The notes under the pieces: generated by a model
Databases searched by the model: none
The model's input: the letters and a program-made list of their open reading frames with translations, nothing else
Told to the model about the DNA's origin: nothing
Translations under genes and position numbers: made by a program
Assembly: GCA_028822475.1 (NCBI GenBank)
Contig: JAPKDT010000026.1
Span: forward strand, 1-14,084
Length of the DNA stretch: 14,084 bases
Reading direction: 5' to 3'
From: SAR324 cluster bacterium
GTDB lineage: Bacteria > SAR324 > NAC60-12
Shown here: positions 1 to 7,351 of the stretch, one piece after another
How positions within the stretch are numbered: position 1 is the first letter of the stretch
Layout: each line of letters starts with the position of its first letter

Positions 1-416
1 CAACTAACTCCGCAATTAACAAAGTGCGAAAAATAAACCTGCAAATTACGGAATTACTGTCGCGTGTAATATTCACCAAGTCTGCCCCAGGGAAGTCGTT
101 GATTGCCGTTAGGAAAGCTGCGAAATCACTCAGTAAAAAACTCAGTACAATTGAAAATCAATTGATACAAAACCAATACGAAACTCCTTCTGACCGACTG
201 CGTCACCCCACCATGCTGAAGGAAAGAATGGAAGCTTTGGTGAGCGTTGTTTCTGTCTCAGACGCTGCTCCTCCTCAACAAGCTTTTGCAGTTTATGAAG
301 AATTGAGAATACAGATTGAAACGCAGCTCACGCAGTTGAAAATGCTCGAAGAAAAGGAACTTCCTCAGCTCAACAAGCAGATTGAACAAGTCGGAATTCC
401 CAAGCTGCAGGCTTGA
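1..416 (+). CDS. C-terminal fragment of a probable BNR/sialidase-like repeat protein (5' partial)
   Basis: The reading frame is open from the left edge (first full codon at base 3) to the TGA at 414-416, so this is very likely the end of a longer gene that starts outside the window. The GTG at 24 is an internal Val, not a convincing start. The visible ~138 residues are helical and charged, with no catalytic motif, signal peptide or membrane segment. They include a conserved-looking segment reading YETPSDRLRHP followed by two long amphipathic helices and a closing QLNKQIEQVGIPKL. That helical tail, with its final LNK-x(5)-G-IP pattern, resembles the C-terminus of large BNR/VPS10-type beta-propeller proteins (often annotated glycosyl hydrolase or sialidase-like) from marine bacteria. 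This is pattern recall, not a search. It overlaps nothing and ends one base before the next start, so the two genes are probably translationally coupled. The function of the whole protein cannot be read from this fragment. Confidence 0.55.
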   Translation, partial: TNSAINKVRKINLQITELLSRVIFTKSAPGKSLIAVRKAAKSLSKKLSTIENQLIQNQYETPSDRLRHPTMLKERMEALVSVVSVSDAAPPQQAFAVYEELRIQIETQLTQLKMLEEKELPQLNKQIEQVGIPKLQA

Positions 417-417
417 G

Positions 418-1644
418 ATGTTAGGCATACCCGGACTGCTGAAAATAAGCGCGGCGGATTTCATTGTCCGCACTGCCTATCAAATGGGTAAGACACCGCT
501 GTTGCCCCTCTTCGCAGCCAGCCTCGGTGCAAATGCTACTTTTTTGGGATTGATTGTTTCAGTTTCAACTTTGACCGGCATGTTGCTAAAACCACTTTTC
601 GGTTTTCTCTCCGACCGCTGGGGACGCTGGATTTGGCTTTTAGTTGGCACACTGCTGTTTACAGGGATTCCGTTCCTTTACACCTTTATCAAGACTCCTC
701 AGGAATTACTCATTTTACGTCTCATTCACGGATTGGCTACAGCGATTTACGGACCAGTTACTGTAGCCTGGGTTATTGAACAGGGTCAGCAACAAGGAAA
801 TTCAGCTAGTAACTGCGCCGAACGTTTAGGCTGGTTCGGGATGGCCAGAAGCGGTGGATACCTGCTTGGCCCGACAATTGCCGCGTCGCTTTTGCTGGTC
901 TTTGAACCCTCAACCGTTTTTACAGCCATTGGGCTTTTAAGCTCCTGTGCTTTGTTGCCAGTCCTGTTACTAAAAAAAACATCTCATCCAAAACATTCCA
1001 GAGTTACATTTCGAAAACAAACAACGGAGGCCTTCCGTGCAGGCATCAAGACACCAGAGCTTTGGCTGGCGGGAAGCCTTGAATGTGTAGTCTATCTAGG
1101 AATTTACGCCACAAAAACTTTTTTGCCGTTGTATGCGCTGGAAAGCGGAATCTCAATTCTGTGGGTAGGACTCTTCTTTTCGACTCAGGAATTAATCCAT
1201 TTGATCGGACGTCCAATTGGTGGTCGTTTAAGCGATCGTTTGGGCTATCTTCCGGTTGCTGCTTCCGGAATGCTGCTGGCCGCTTTTGCAATGGGACTGA
1301 TGCCCTTGATGCAAAGTCCTCTCAGTCTGCTCATGCTCGCAATTGTTTTTGGACTTTCTCAAGCCCTGATCTTTCCTTCAACACTGGCCCTCTTTGCGGA
1401 AAATATGGATGCACGACATACCGGAACAGGTGCCGGAATGATTGGTGCCTTAAAAAATTCTGCTAAAGTGGCCGGTCCTATTCTCGGAGGTTTGCTCATT
1501 AACTGGCAAAGTTATGCCTGGATGTTTTGGAGTATGTCAATTTTGCTTGTTCTCTGGAGCCTGGGGTTGATACTCAATGTGCTCAGTGAAAAAACACTAA
1601 ATCCTCCAAGAGAGTACGGTAGAGCTCTTACAGTTAATCCATAA
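418..1644 (+). CDS. MFS transporter, 12-TM drug/metabolite exporter type
   Basis: This is a 408-residue polytopic membrane protein of the major facilitator superfamily, expected in the inner membrane and driven by ion antiport or symport. The first half carries motif A after TM2 (GFLSDRWGR, about residues 62-70) and a TM4 Arg (RLIHGLATA, R101). The second half repeats motif A (GGRLSDRLGY, about 268-277), as expected for two six-helix bundles joined by a basic loop (KKTSHPKHSRVTFRK, about 186-200). Length is usual for the MFS_1 group. I chose the ATG at 418, one base after the preceding stop. An in-frame TTG at 382 would add 12 residues overlapping the upstream gene and is less likely. There is no clear Shine-Dalgarno, which fits coupling to the upstream gene. 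The substrate cannot be told. Downstream lie two amidohydrolases, so a peptide or amino-acid derivative is a possible but unproven cargo. Confidence 0.9.
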   Translation: MLGIPGLLKISAADFIVRTAYQMGKTPLLPLFAASLGANATFLGLIVSVSTLTGMLLKPLFGFLSDRWGRWIWLLVGTLLFTGIPFLYTFIKTPQELLILRLIHGLATAIYGPVTVAWVIEQGQQQGNSASNCAERLGWFGMARSGGYLLGPTIAASLLLVFEPSTVFTAIGLLSSCALLPVLLLKKTSHPKHSRVTFRKQTTEAFRAGIKTPELWLAGSLECVVYLGIYATKTFLPLYALESGISILWVGLFFSTQELIHLIGRPIGGRLSDRLGYLPVAASGMLLAAFAMGLMPLMQSPLSLLMLAIVFGLSQALIFPSTLALFAENMDARHTGTGAGMIGALKNSAKVAGPILGGLLINWQSYAWMFWSMSILLVLWSLGLILNVLSEKTLNPPREYGRALTVNP

Positions 1645-1693
1645 ACTGTATCCTCAAAAAGTAAAATCAATACCCACCAACCGTAATATATAC

Positions 1694-1733
1694 TTTTCTG
1701 CTCACAAGTGTCTTGCCTTGCATTTGCAGAAAA
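1694..1733. repeat. Inverted repeat in the gap before the amidohydrolase gene
   Basis: TTTTCTGC at 1694-1701 is matched by its exact reverse complement GCAGAAAA at 1726-1733, with a 24-base loop. A second, overlapping pair, AAAAGTA (1657-1663) and TACTTTT (1691-1697), shares four bases with it, so the two could be alternative pairings. A 7-bp hairpin TACAGTT/AACTGTA (1629-1635 and 1644-1650) spans the stop codon of the MFS gene. An 8-base direct repeat AGCTTAAC occurs at 1733-1740 and 1771-1778. None is followed by a T-run, so they do not look like simple terminators. In AT-rich DNA some of these may be chance. Confidence 0.35.
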
Positions 1734-1790
1734 GCTTAACATGTATGTTCCGTTTGTAATAGTAAAACTCAGCTTAACTAAAAAAAATTA

Positions 1791-2978
1791 ATGAAAACAT
1801 TATACTCAGGCGGATTGGTTTTTGACGGCAGTGGGAATTTGCTGGAAAATCACGGAGTATTGATTGATGGAGAACGGATTTCCAGCATTGCGCCTATCGG
1901 AGAGTTTGATGGCTACAGCGGTGAAAAAATAGACACAAGCGGCGGAACTCTTTTACCGGGGCTGATCGACTGTCACGTCCATTTGGTTTATTGCGGAGAG
2001 GCTGATCCAAAGTCCAGTCTGCTGAAATTGGGTCCTGGTCAGATTGTAATGAAAGCTTTCGAAAATGCCCAGAAAACTTTAAGCAGCGGTGTCACGTCAA
2101 TCAGGGATTTAGGAGGGCGTGATTATTTGGAATTTGCTGTGCGGGATGCGTGTAATTCAGGTAGGCAGCTTGGCCCCACGATTATGGCAGCAGGTAAAAT
2201 GATCTGTATGACAGGTGGACATGGAAATGCTTTTGGTAGAATTGCGGATGGACCGGATGAAGTTTTGAAAGCAGTACGTGAGCAAATTCATGCCGGATCT
2301 GATGTGATCAAACTGATGGCCACCGGAGGTGTTATGACACCAAGAGTTAATCCGGAAGACGCACATTATACCGAGGAGGAGTTGCGTACAGGTGTCAATG
2401 AAGGACATCGTTTTAATCGCACATGCGCCAGTCACGCGCAAGGTGCAGCCGGGATTTTGAATGCCGTGCGTGCCGGAATGGATTCTATTGAACATGGGAT
2501 TTTCATGACGCAAGAATGTCTGGAAGCAATGTTGGAAAAAGGAACGTATCTGGTGCCAACACTTGCGGCGGTCAATAATATTTTTCTCAATCGAGACAAT
2601 GGTATTCCGGCTTTTATCGTGGAAAAAACAATCCGTGTCCGTGAGCGACACCATCAGTCGATAAAAATGTTTTATGAAGCTGGCGGTAAAATGGCAATGG
2701 GTACCGATGCTGGAACTCCATTCAACGTTCACGGTGACAACAGCCAGGAACTACAGTACATGGTTGATCTGGGCATTTCAAACAGTGATGCTCTGAAAAT
2801 CTCGACCGCAAATGCCGCAGATTTGATGGGGATGGGAGACAGGGGGCAGATTCGCGAAGGGAATTTTGCGGACTTGTTGATTGTTTCCGGAAATCCACTG
2901 GAAGATATTTCCGCTGTTGCTAACCGTGGCAATCACCGAAGTGTAGTTAAAAATGGTTCGTTAGTTCAATTTAGTTAA
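1791..2978 (+). CDS. Metal-dependent amidohydrolase, Xaa-Pro dipeptidase-like
   Basis: This 395-residue enzyme of the amidohydrolase superfamily probably hydrolyses a dipeptide or N-acyl amino acid amide bond in the cytoplasm (no signal peptide). All ligands of a binuclear metal site are visible: the HVH pair (H62, H64), the probably carboxylated Lys in VIKLMATGG (K174), H215 in ASHAQG, H235 in SIEHG and D306 in GTDAG. The small N-terminal beta-domain (LVFDGSG) and C-terminal return (GNFADLLIVSGNPL) are typical of the imidazolonepropionase/prolidase-like branch. The combination VIKLMATGG, ASHAQG, SIEHG, GTDAG is what I associate with bacterial Xaa-Pro or Xaa-Arg dipeptidases of the Sgx9260/Cc2672 type, but substrates in this group vary and cannot be read here. 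The ATG at 1791 follows an A/T-rich leader without a Shine-Dalgarno. The M20D gene begins 17 bases downstream, implying co-transcription and related substrates. Confidence 0.88.
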   Translation: MKTLYSGGLVFDGSGNLLENHGVLIDGERISSIAPIGEFDGYSGEKIDTSGGTLLPGLIDCHVHLVYCGEADPKSSLLKLGPGQIVMKAFENAQKTLSSGVTSIRDLGGRDYLEFAVRDACNSGRQLGPTIMAAGKMICMTGGHGNAFGRIADGPDEVLKAVREQIHAGSDVIKLMATGGVMTPRVNPEDAHYTEEELRTGVNEGHRFNRTCASHAQGAAGILNAVRAGMDSIEHGIFMTQECLEAMLEKGTYLVPTLAAVNNIFLNRDNGIPAFIVEKTIRVRERHHQSIKMFYEAGGKMAMGTDAGTPFNVHGDNSQELQYMVDLGISNSDALKISTANAADLMGMGDRGQIREGNFADLLIVSGNPLEDISAVANRGNHRSVVKNGSLVQFS

Positions 2979-2985
2979 GTCGTTC

Positions 2986-2992
2986 AAGGAGG
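2986..2992 (+). promoter_or_regulatory. Strong Shine-Dalgarno AAGGAGG before the M20D gene
   Basis: AAGGAGG lies only three bases before the ATG at 2996, closer than usual. A second in-frame start, GTG at 3002, would place it at a more usual distance of nine bases, so initiation at either codon is possible; the difference is two residues. This is the best ribosome site in the plus-strand genes of the window. Confidence 0.75.
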
Positions 2993-2995
2993 AGC

Positions 2996-4165
2996 ATGAC
3001 AGTGATCAAAGAGATTAAACAATTCCATGATGAAATGACTGAATGGCGACGTGATATTCACCAGCATCCTGAACTGAAGTTTGAGGAAAATCGTACTGCT
3101 GATCTGGTTGCTGCAAAGCTGGAGGAATTTGGCATAGAGATCCACCGTGGACTTGCGAAAACCGGTGTTGTTGGAACAATCAGCAACGGTGACGGACCTT
3201 CGATTGGGCTGAGGGCGGATATGGACGCTTTACCATTAGAAGAAAAAAACACATTTAAACACGCTTCGAGCAATCCTGGCAAAATGCACGCATGCGGTCA
3301 TGACGGTCACACTGCGATGTTGCTTGGCGCAGCAAAGTATTTAGCCTCCAGCAAGAATTTTAAAGGTACGGTTAATTTTATTTTTCAGCCTGCTGAAGAA
3401 GGTGGCGGTGGCGGTGAGTTGATGATAAAGGAAGGTTTGTTCGAAATGTTTCCCGTTGATTCAGTCTATGGTCTGCATAACTGGCCCGGTATGCCTGCTG
3501 GTATTTTTGGGGTTGGATCCGGACCAATCATGGCTTCGGTGGACACGTTTGATTTGACGATTAACGGTCGCGGAGGACATGCTGCTATGCCTGATCAGTG
3601 CATTGATCCAATCGTAATTGCATCACAAGTTGTAAGTGCATTACAGACCATTCCGAGCCGCAACACTCATCCCGTAGATTCTGTGGTGATCAGTGTTACT
3701 CAAATTCATGCAGGTGACGCTTACAATGTTATTCCGGACAGTGTGCAGATGCATGGAACTGTACGTACATTTCAACCGGAAACCCGAAAAGAAATTCCTT
3801 CATCCATGTTACGTGTAGCAGAAGGTGTCTGCGCCGCTTACGGAGGAACTTGTGAACTTAACTATATGTCAGGATATCCGGCAACAATCAACTCAGTTGC
3901 GGAAACAGAAATTTCCGCAAAGGCAGTTGTTGATTTGCTCGGCGAAGAAAATATCATCCGTAATCCAACACCCAGCATGGGAGGAGAGGATTTTTCATAC
4001 ATGCTGGAGGCTCGTCCGGGCTGTTATGTCTGGCTTGGTATCGGTCCCGGAAAAGGTGAAGGAGGCTGCATGCTTCACAGTTCACGCTATGACTTTAACG
4101 ATGATGTTCTCCCGATCGGAGCCAGTTACTGGGTTAAATTGGTGGAAAACGAACTTCCAGCTTAA
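2996..4165 (+). CDS. M20D family amidohydrolase (hippurate hydrolase / N-acyl amino acid deacylase type)
   Basis: This 389-residue zinc or manganese peptidase-family enzyme is expected to split N-acyl amino acids (hippurate-like) or small amide conjugates into an acid and an amino acid in the cytoplasm. The di-metal centre of M20D enzymes is complete: C100 and H102 in HACGHDGH, E134/E135 in QPAEEG (general base then ligand), H161 in YGLHNWPG and H361 in MLHSSRYDFND. WRRDIHQHPEL near residue 17 and RADMDALP near 73 are family signatures. The central dimerisation domain (about 180-300) carries GRGGHAAMPD and GDAYNVIPD. Length is normal and no signal peptide is present. It sits 17 bases behind the other amidohydrolase and 29 bases ahead of the DUF3127 gene. 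Family members range over N-acetyl, N-benzoyl, indole-acetyl and other amides, so the exact substrate is open. Confidence 0.92.
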   Translation: MTVIKEIKQFHDEMTEWRRDIHQHPELKFEENRTADLVAAKLEEFGIEIHRGLAKTGVVGTISNGDGPSIGLRADMDALPLEEKNTFKHASSNPGKMHACGHDGHTAMLLGAAKYLASSKNFKGTVNFIFQPAEEGGGGGELMIKEGLFEMFPVDSVYGLHNWPGMPAGIFGVGSGPIMASVDTFDLTINGRGGHAAMPDQCIDPIVIASQVVSALQTIPSRNTHPVDSVVISVTQIHAGDAYNVIPDSVQMHGTVRTFQPETRKEIPSSMLRVAEGVCAAYGGTCELNYMSGYPATINSVAETEISAKAVVDLLGEENIIRNPTPSMGGEDFSYMLEARPGCYVWLGIGPGKGEGGCMLHSSRYDFNDDVLPIGASYWVKLVENELPA

Positions 4166-4194
4166 CGCGAAATTAAATTACTTTTTAAAATATT

Positions 4195-4584
4195 ATGGAA
4201 ATCAAAGGTACAATAAAAAAAATAGCAGAAACAGTACAAATTTCTGACCGCTTTCGCAAACGTGAGTTTGTTGTAGAATACGCAAGCAATCCGGATTATC
4301 CACAATCTCTGCAATTTGAAATGGTGCAGGACCGCTGCGAATTGTTGGATTCTTTTCAGGAAGGTCAGCAGGTTGAAATTTCATTCGACTTAAGAGGACG
4401 TGAATGGACAAATCCTCAGGGGCAAGTGAAATATTTTAACACGCTGCAAGCATGGAAACTGGTTGCAGAACAAAGCTCAGCAACCCCTTCTGCTCCAAAA
4501 CCTCCCCAAACCGGATCCGGACAGATACCACAGGAACAACCGGGCTGGCTGGAAAATGAGACCTCCGACGATTTGCCTTTTTAA
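4195..4584 (+). CDS. DUF3127 protein with SSB-like acidic tail
   Basis: This 129-residue protein has a compact beta-rich domain (about 1-92) and a Pro/Gln/Ser-rich tail ending in DDLPF. The pattern MEIKGTIKKI, KREFVVEYA, the F-x(3)-D segment, VEISFDLRGREW and a final YFNTLQAWKLV matches what I know of DUF3127, an OB-fold-like family found mostly in Bacteroidota. The ending SDDLPF resembles the DDDIPF tail by which bacterial single-stranded-DNA-binding proteins recruit DNA-repair partners, and the disordered Pro/Gln linker before it also mirrors SSB. A role in nucleic-acid binding is therefore an inference from architecture, not an established function. The start is the ATG at 4195, with an A/T-rich leader and no Shine-Dalgarno. 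Spacing of 29 and 53 bases to its neighbours suggests it lies in the same transcript as the M20D and DAHP synthase genes, although no functional link is evident. Confidence 0.82.
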   Translation: MEIKGTIKKIAETVQISDRFRKREFVVEYASNPDYPQSLQFEMVQDRCELLDSFQEGQQVEISFDLRGREWTNPQGQVKYFNTLQAWKLVAEQSSATPSAPKPPQTGSGQIPQEQPGWLENETSDDLPF

Positions 4585-4637
4585 GCGCTTTCACTTTCTT
4601 TTATTCTCAGTCGCATCAACAATCAGCAAAATAACAA

Positions 4638-5741
4638 ATGTTAGTAATATTAATCCCAGACACTGACGAAAACAGTGAAGAATATAAACAAACGTGGAAG
4701 CACCTTAGCAGTTTGGAAAAAATACGTTTAAAAAAACACAAAGTGCAGGGCAGAGGGCAGGGTCTTACTGAGATATATTTAATCGGTAATACCGCCGAAG
4801 TCAATCAAGAAGAAATCGAATCACTGCCGGCGGTGGAGCGTGTTGTCCGGATTACCCATGATTTCAGAATCCTGGGACGTCACTCCAAGGAAACAGGTTC
4901 TATTGATTTTGAATACAACGGAGTTCGTTTTAATCAGGACAGCTTTCATATTTTTGCCGGACTATGCGCCGTTGACAATCCGGATAATGTAGAACGTATG
5001 CTCCAGGCTTTGCAAGAGAATGGACAGGTTTGCACGAGGATGGGAGCCTACAAGCCACGTACAAACCCTTATTCTTTTCAGGGACACGGTAAAGAATGTC
5101 TACCCTATGTTTTTGAGTTGGCAGGCAAGTATGGAATCAAGGTGATTGCGATGGAAGTAACCCATGAGGCACACATTGAGGAAATTGATGAATGCCTGGA
5201 AAAATTGGGAAGACCAACCGGTGTGATGCTGCAAATTGGTACACGGAACACGCAGAATTTTGAATTGCTGAAAGCAATCGGACGGCAGAACACATACCCT
5301 GTTTTGCTCAAACGAGGATTCGGAATTTCTTTGAGTGAGTCTCTCAATGCCGCGGAATACCTGGCCAGTGAAGGAAACAATCAGGTTATATTTTGTTTAA
5401 GAGGGATGAAGACATCATTTAACGAGCCCCACCGTAACATGGTCGATTTTGCTCATTTACCAATCGTCAAACGCTTGACCAAGATGCCGGTTTGTATTGA
5501 CCCTTCCCATTCTGTAGGCACAAGGGATTCTTCACCGGATGGGGTTTTGGATGTTTTACATGCAACATCACAGGGAATTATTTCTGGCGCAAATATGGTG
5601 CTGGTTGATTTTCATCCGTCTCCTTCGGAAGCACTGGTGGACGGTCCGCAGGCTTTGACTCTGGATGAATTGCCAAAGTTTATTGAAGATACAAAAATTA
5701 CGAGGGATGCCTACAAAAAAAGGATTGCTCTTTGGAAGTAG
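4638..5741 (+). CDS. DAHP synthase-like protein, type I-beta with N-terminal regulatory-like domain; divergent active site
   Basis: By family this condenses phosphoenolpyruvate with erythrose-4-phosphate to DAHP, the first step of the shikimate pathway. Residues 1-75 (MLVILIPDTD ... AVERVVRIT) match the ferredoxin-like/ACT-like N-terminal domain of Thermotoga-type enzymes, which carries feedback control by Tyr or Phe. The rest is the TIM barrel: KPRTNPYSFQG (139-149), QIGTRNTQNF (199-208), PVLLKRGFG (221-229), DPSHSVGTRD (288-297), VDGPQAL (334-340). Metal ligands align as C110, H291 and D335. The fourth, normally Glu in a VEVHP motif, is Asp here (D324 in LVDFHP), with the usual 11-residue spacing to D335. 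Other hallmarks also differ: GLCAVD for GPCSVE, CTRMGAYKPRT for LRGGAYKPRT, CLRG for CERG, and an extra loop near residues 188-195. It could be a working but diverged DAHP synthase, or a paralogue with another substrate. The ATG start has no Shine-Dalgarno. Confidence 0.82.
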   Translation: MLVILIPDTDENSEEYKQTWKHLSSLEKIRLKKHKVQGRGQGLTEIYLIGNTAEVNQEEIESLPAVERVVRITHDFRILGRHSKETGSIDFEYNGVRFNQDSFHIFAGLCAVDNPDNVERMLQALQENGQVCTRMGAYKPRTNPYSFQGHGKECLPYVFELAGKYGIKVIAMEVTHEAHIEEIDECLEKLGRPTGVMLQIGTRNTQNFELLKAIGRQNTYPVLLKRGFGISLSESLNAAEYLASEGNNQVIFCLRGMKTSFNEPHRNMVDFAHLPIVKRLTKMPVCIDPSHSVGTRDSSPDGVLDVLHATSQGIISGANMVLVDFHPSPSEALVDGPQALTLDELPKFIEDTKITRDAYKKRIALWK

Positions 5742-5763
5742 AAAGAGCCAGTGCTATTCCCGT

Positions 5764-5786
5764 TTTATAAAGTTTATTTTTATAAA
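5764..5786. terminator. Possible bidirectional A/T hairpin between convergent genes
   Basis: TTTATAAA occurs at 5764-5771 and again at 5779-5786. The element is self-complementary, so the two copies form an 8-bp stem around a 7-base loop, flanked by T/A tracts. It sits in the 50-base gap where the DAHP synthase gene and the minus-strand MFS gene converge, where a shared terminator would be expected. The stem has no G-C pair, so it would be weak, and the call rests mainly on position. Confidence 0.3.
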
Positions 5787-5791
5787 TTGAT

Positions 5792-7126
5792 TTAGTTTTG
5801 ACTCAGGTAATCTGCTTCCGCCCTGCCTTTTTCTTCATCTACAAAAAAGAGCAACGTTCCACCTATCACAAACAACACAATTATCGAAGCAATGCTCCAA
5901 CGTGATGCATCCTGACCAACTTCGATTAACTGTTCCGCGGTTGGAGATTCAGGCATCAGCACGTTTCTCATCGTCAGTCCTACTACAGCCATCAAAGCAG
6001 GTCCGATAATAGCAGCGAATTTGCCGAGCATATTGTAAAATCCGTAATATTCAGCAGCCTGATTTTTAGGAATGAGGCGGGAGTAATATGAACGGCTCAG
6101 CGCCTGGATACCTCCCTGTACCAGACCAATCACTATTGCCAGCACATAAAACTCATATTTCTCACGCATCATTGTTCCCCAGATTGTCACGGCGATATAA
6201 ACTACAATAGCTAGAAATATTGACGGTCTGACACCCCAGCGCTCACCTAATCTACCAAAGATTAGTGCTGCGGGGAAACCTACAAATTGTACTATCAACA
6301 GTGCAATTATCAGATCATTCGATTCAAAACCGATCGATATTCCATAATCCACCGCCATCTTGATGATCGTATCCACACCATCTATATAAAACCAATAGGA
6401 CAGCAAAAACAGTAGTACAGTTTTTAAATGACGAATTTCTTGAAAGGTTCTATAAAGCTGATTGAATCCGTCACTGACCAAACTCCCCTGTCTCTTGTTA
6501 TTTCCAATTTCAGGTTCCGGAACCCATGCTATTGTAATAAATGTAAATGCTCCCCACCAGAATGCGACACTCACAAATGACCAGCGTACTGCCTCGCTTG
6601 CATCAGCAAGTCCGAAGATCGCTGGTTGGAGAGTCATCACAACATTCAATAAAAACAGCAGTCCGCCGCCGAGGTAACCCATGGCAAACCCTAAACTGGA
6701 AACAGAGTCTACCTTTGATTCGTCTGCTACACTGGGCAGCAGCGAATCATAAAATATATTTGAGCCGGAAAAACCGATTACTCCCATCACATAAACAAAA
6801 ATCGCCACCATCCAATCACCTTTTTCTACCAGATACAGACCTGCCGTCATCAAGACTCCTAGATAGGCAAAGAAAATCATAAATTTTTTCTTCAAGGAAC
6901 CTCGGTCGGCAATTGCTCCAAGCAGAGGTGCCATCAGTGCAACAAACAAACTCGCGATTGAATTTCCGAAACCGAGCATGGCTGTGCTCTGATTTACATC
7001 TGCGCCGACACTCCAGTATTGCTTGAAGAAGATTGGGAAAAAACCAGCCATAACAGTTGTGGAAAAAGCTGAGTTTGCCCAGTCATACATGGCCCAGCCC
7101 CAGATTAATTTGTGCTCCTGTTTCAT
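5792..7126 (-). CDS. MFS transporter of the UMF1 (Atg22-like) family
   Basis: This 444-residue polytopic inner-membrane protein has the N-terminal signature WAMYDWANSAFSTTV (about 11-25), a motif A-like turn GAIADRGSLKKKFM (70-83), NIFYDSLLPSVA (123-134) and SSLGFAMGYLGGGLLF (143-158). Together these mark the UMF1 family, bacterial relatives of the yeast vacuolar amino-acid effluxer Atg22. The bacterial substrates are not settled; amino-acid or small-metabolite export is the usual inference. The second half (GRLGERWGVRPS, IGLVQGGIQALSRSYYSRLIP) completes a 12-helix layout, and length is normal. A Shine-Dalgarno AAGGA (7133-7137, reading on the minus strand) lies six bases before the ATG and supports the start. 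It follows a 63-residue gene by 26 bases, so the two are probably one transcript. It converges with the DAHP synthase gene. Confidence 0.9.
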   Translation of the reverse strand: MKQEHKLIWGWAMYDWANSAFSTTVMAGFFPIFFKQYWSVGADVNQSTAMLGFGNSIASLFVALMAPLLGAIADRGSLKKKFMIFFAYLGVLMTAGLYLVEKGDWMVAIFVYVMGVIGFSGSNIFYDSLLPSVADESKVDSVSSLGFAMGYLGGGLLFLLNVVMTLQPAIFGLADASEAVRWSFVSVAFWWGAFTFITIAWVPEPEIGNNKRQGSLVSDGFNQLYRTFQEIRHLKTVLLFLLSYWFYIDGVDTIIKMAVDYGISIGFESNDLIIALLIVQFVGFPAALIFGRLGERWGVRPSIFLAIVVYIAVTIWGTMMREKYEFYVLAIVIGLVQGGIQALSRSYYSRLIPKNQAAEYYGFYNMLGKFAAIIGPALMAVVGLTMRNVLMPESPTAEQLIEVGQDASRWSIASIIVLFVIGGTLLFFVDEEKGRAEADYLSQN

Positions 7127-7152
7127 CTTATGTCCTTATAATCGCACTTAAG

Positions 7153-7344
7153 TTAATTTATTTCAGTAGCTTCAGGAATCTCAAGATTTTCTTTAACTTT
7201 TTGCTGAATCAGTTTTGAAATCTCGAGTGCTTCATCATTCGTCATTTCAATGGCAGTAACTTGGTGCATCCTGCCGTCCACTGACTTGAGCGCCAGTAAG
7301 ACACCGGTTGGGCATGTCCCGACTTCCAACTCCATTTTAGCCAT
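7153..7344 (-). CDS. Small conserved-looking hypothetical protein (63 aa)
   Basis: I do not recognise a named family. The predicted layout is three short beta strands (ELEVGTCPTGVLLALK, then MHQVTAIEM) followed by one amphipathic helix (TNDEALEISKLIQQKVKENL) and an acidic tail; there is a single Cys (C11) and no membrane segment or signal peptide. The helix pattern MTNDEALEISKLI resembles the closing helix of other small bacterial proteins with a beta-sheet plus helix fold, but this is not diagnostic. Evidence that it is a real gene: a strong Shine-Dalgarno GAGGAG seven bases before the ATG, no competing gene on the other strand, and a 26-base gap to the UMF1 transporter, which also has its own Shine-Dalgarno. 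Co-transcription suggests a small accessory or regulatory role for the transporter, or no link at all. Confidence 0.7.
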   Translation of the reverse strand: MAKMELEVGTCPTGVLLALKSVDGRMHQVTAIEMTNDEALEISKLIQQKVKENLEIPEATEIN

Positions 7345-7351
7345 TAGTTAA

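Noticed and set aside
382..417. TTG at 382 as the start of the MFS transporter
   Set aside because: It would overlap the upstream gene by 35 bases and add a polar non-homologous stretch; the ATG at 418 begins directly before the first helix.
1629..1650. Hairpin TACAGTT/AACTGTA over the MFS stop codon as a terminator
   Set aside because: The stem is only 7 bp, AT-rich and not followed by a T-run; it may be structural but not a factor-independent terminator.
2157..2732. Long minus-strand open frame inside the amidohydrolase gene
   Set aside because: Its product has no recognisable motif, is rich in His/Cys/Ser from antisense reading, and lies wholly within a gene whose metal ligands are all conserved.
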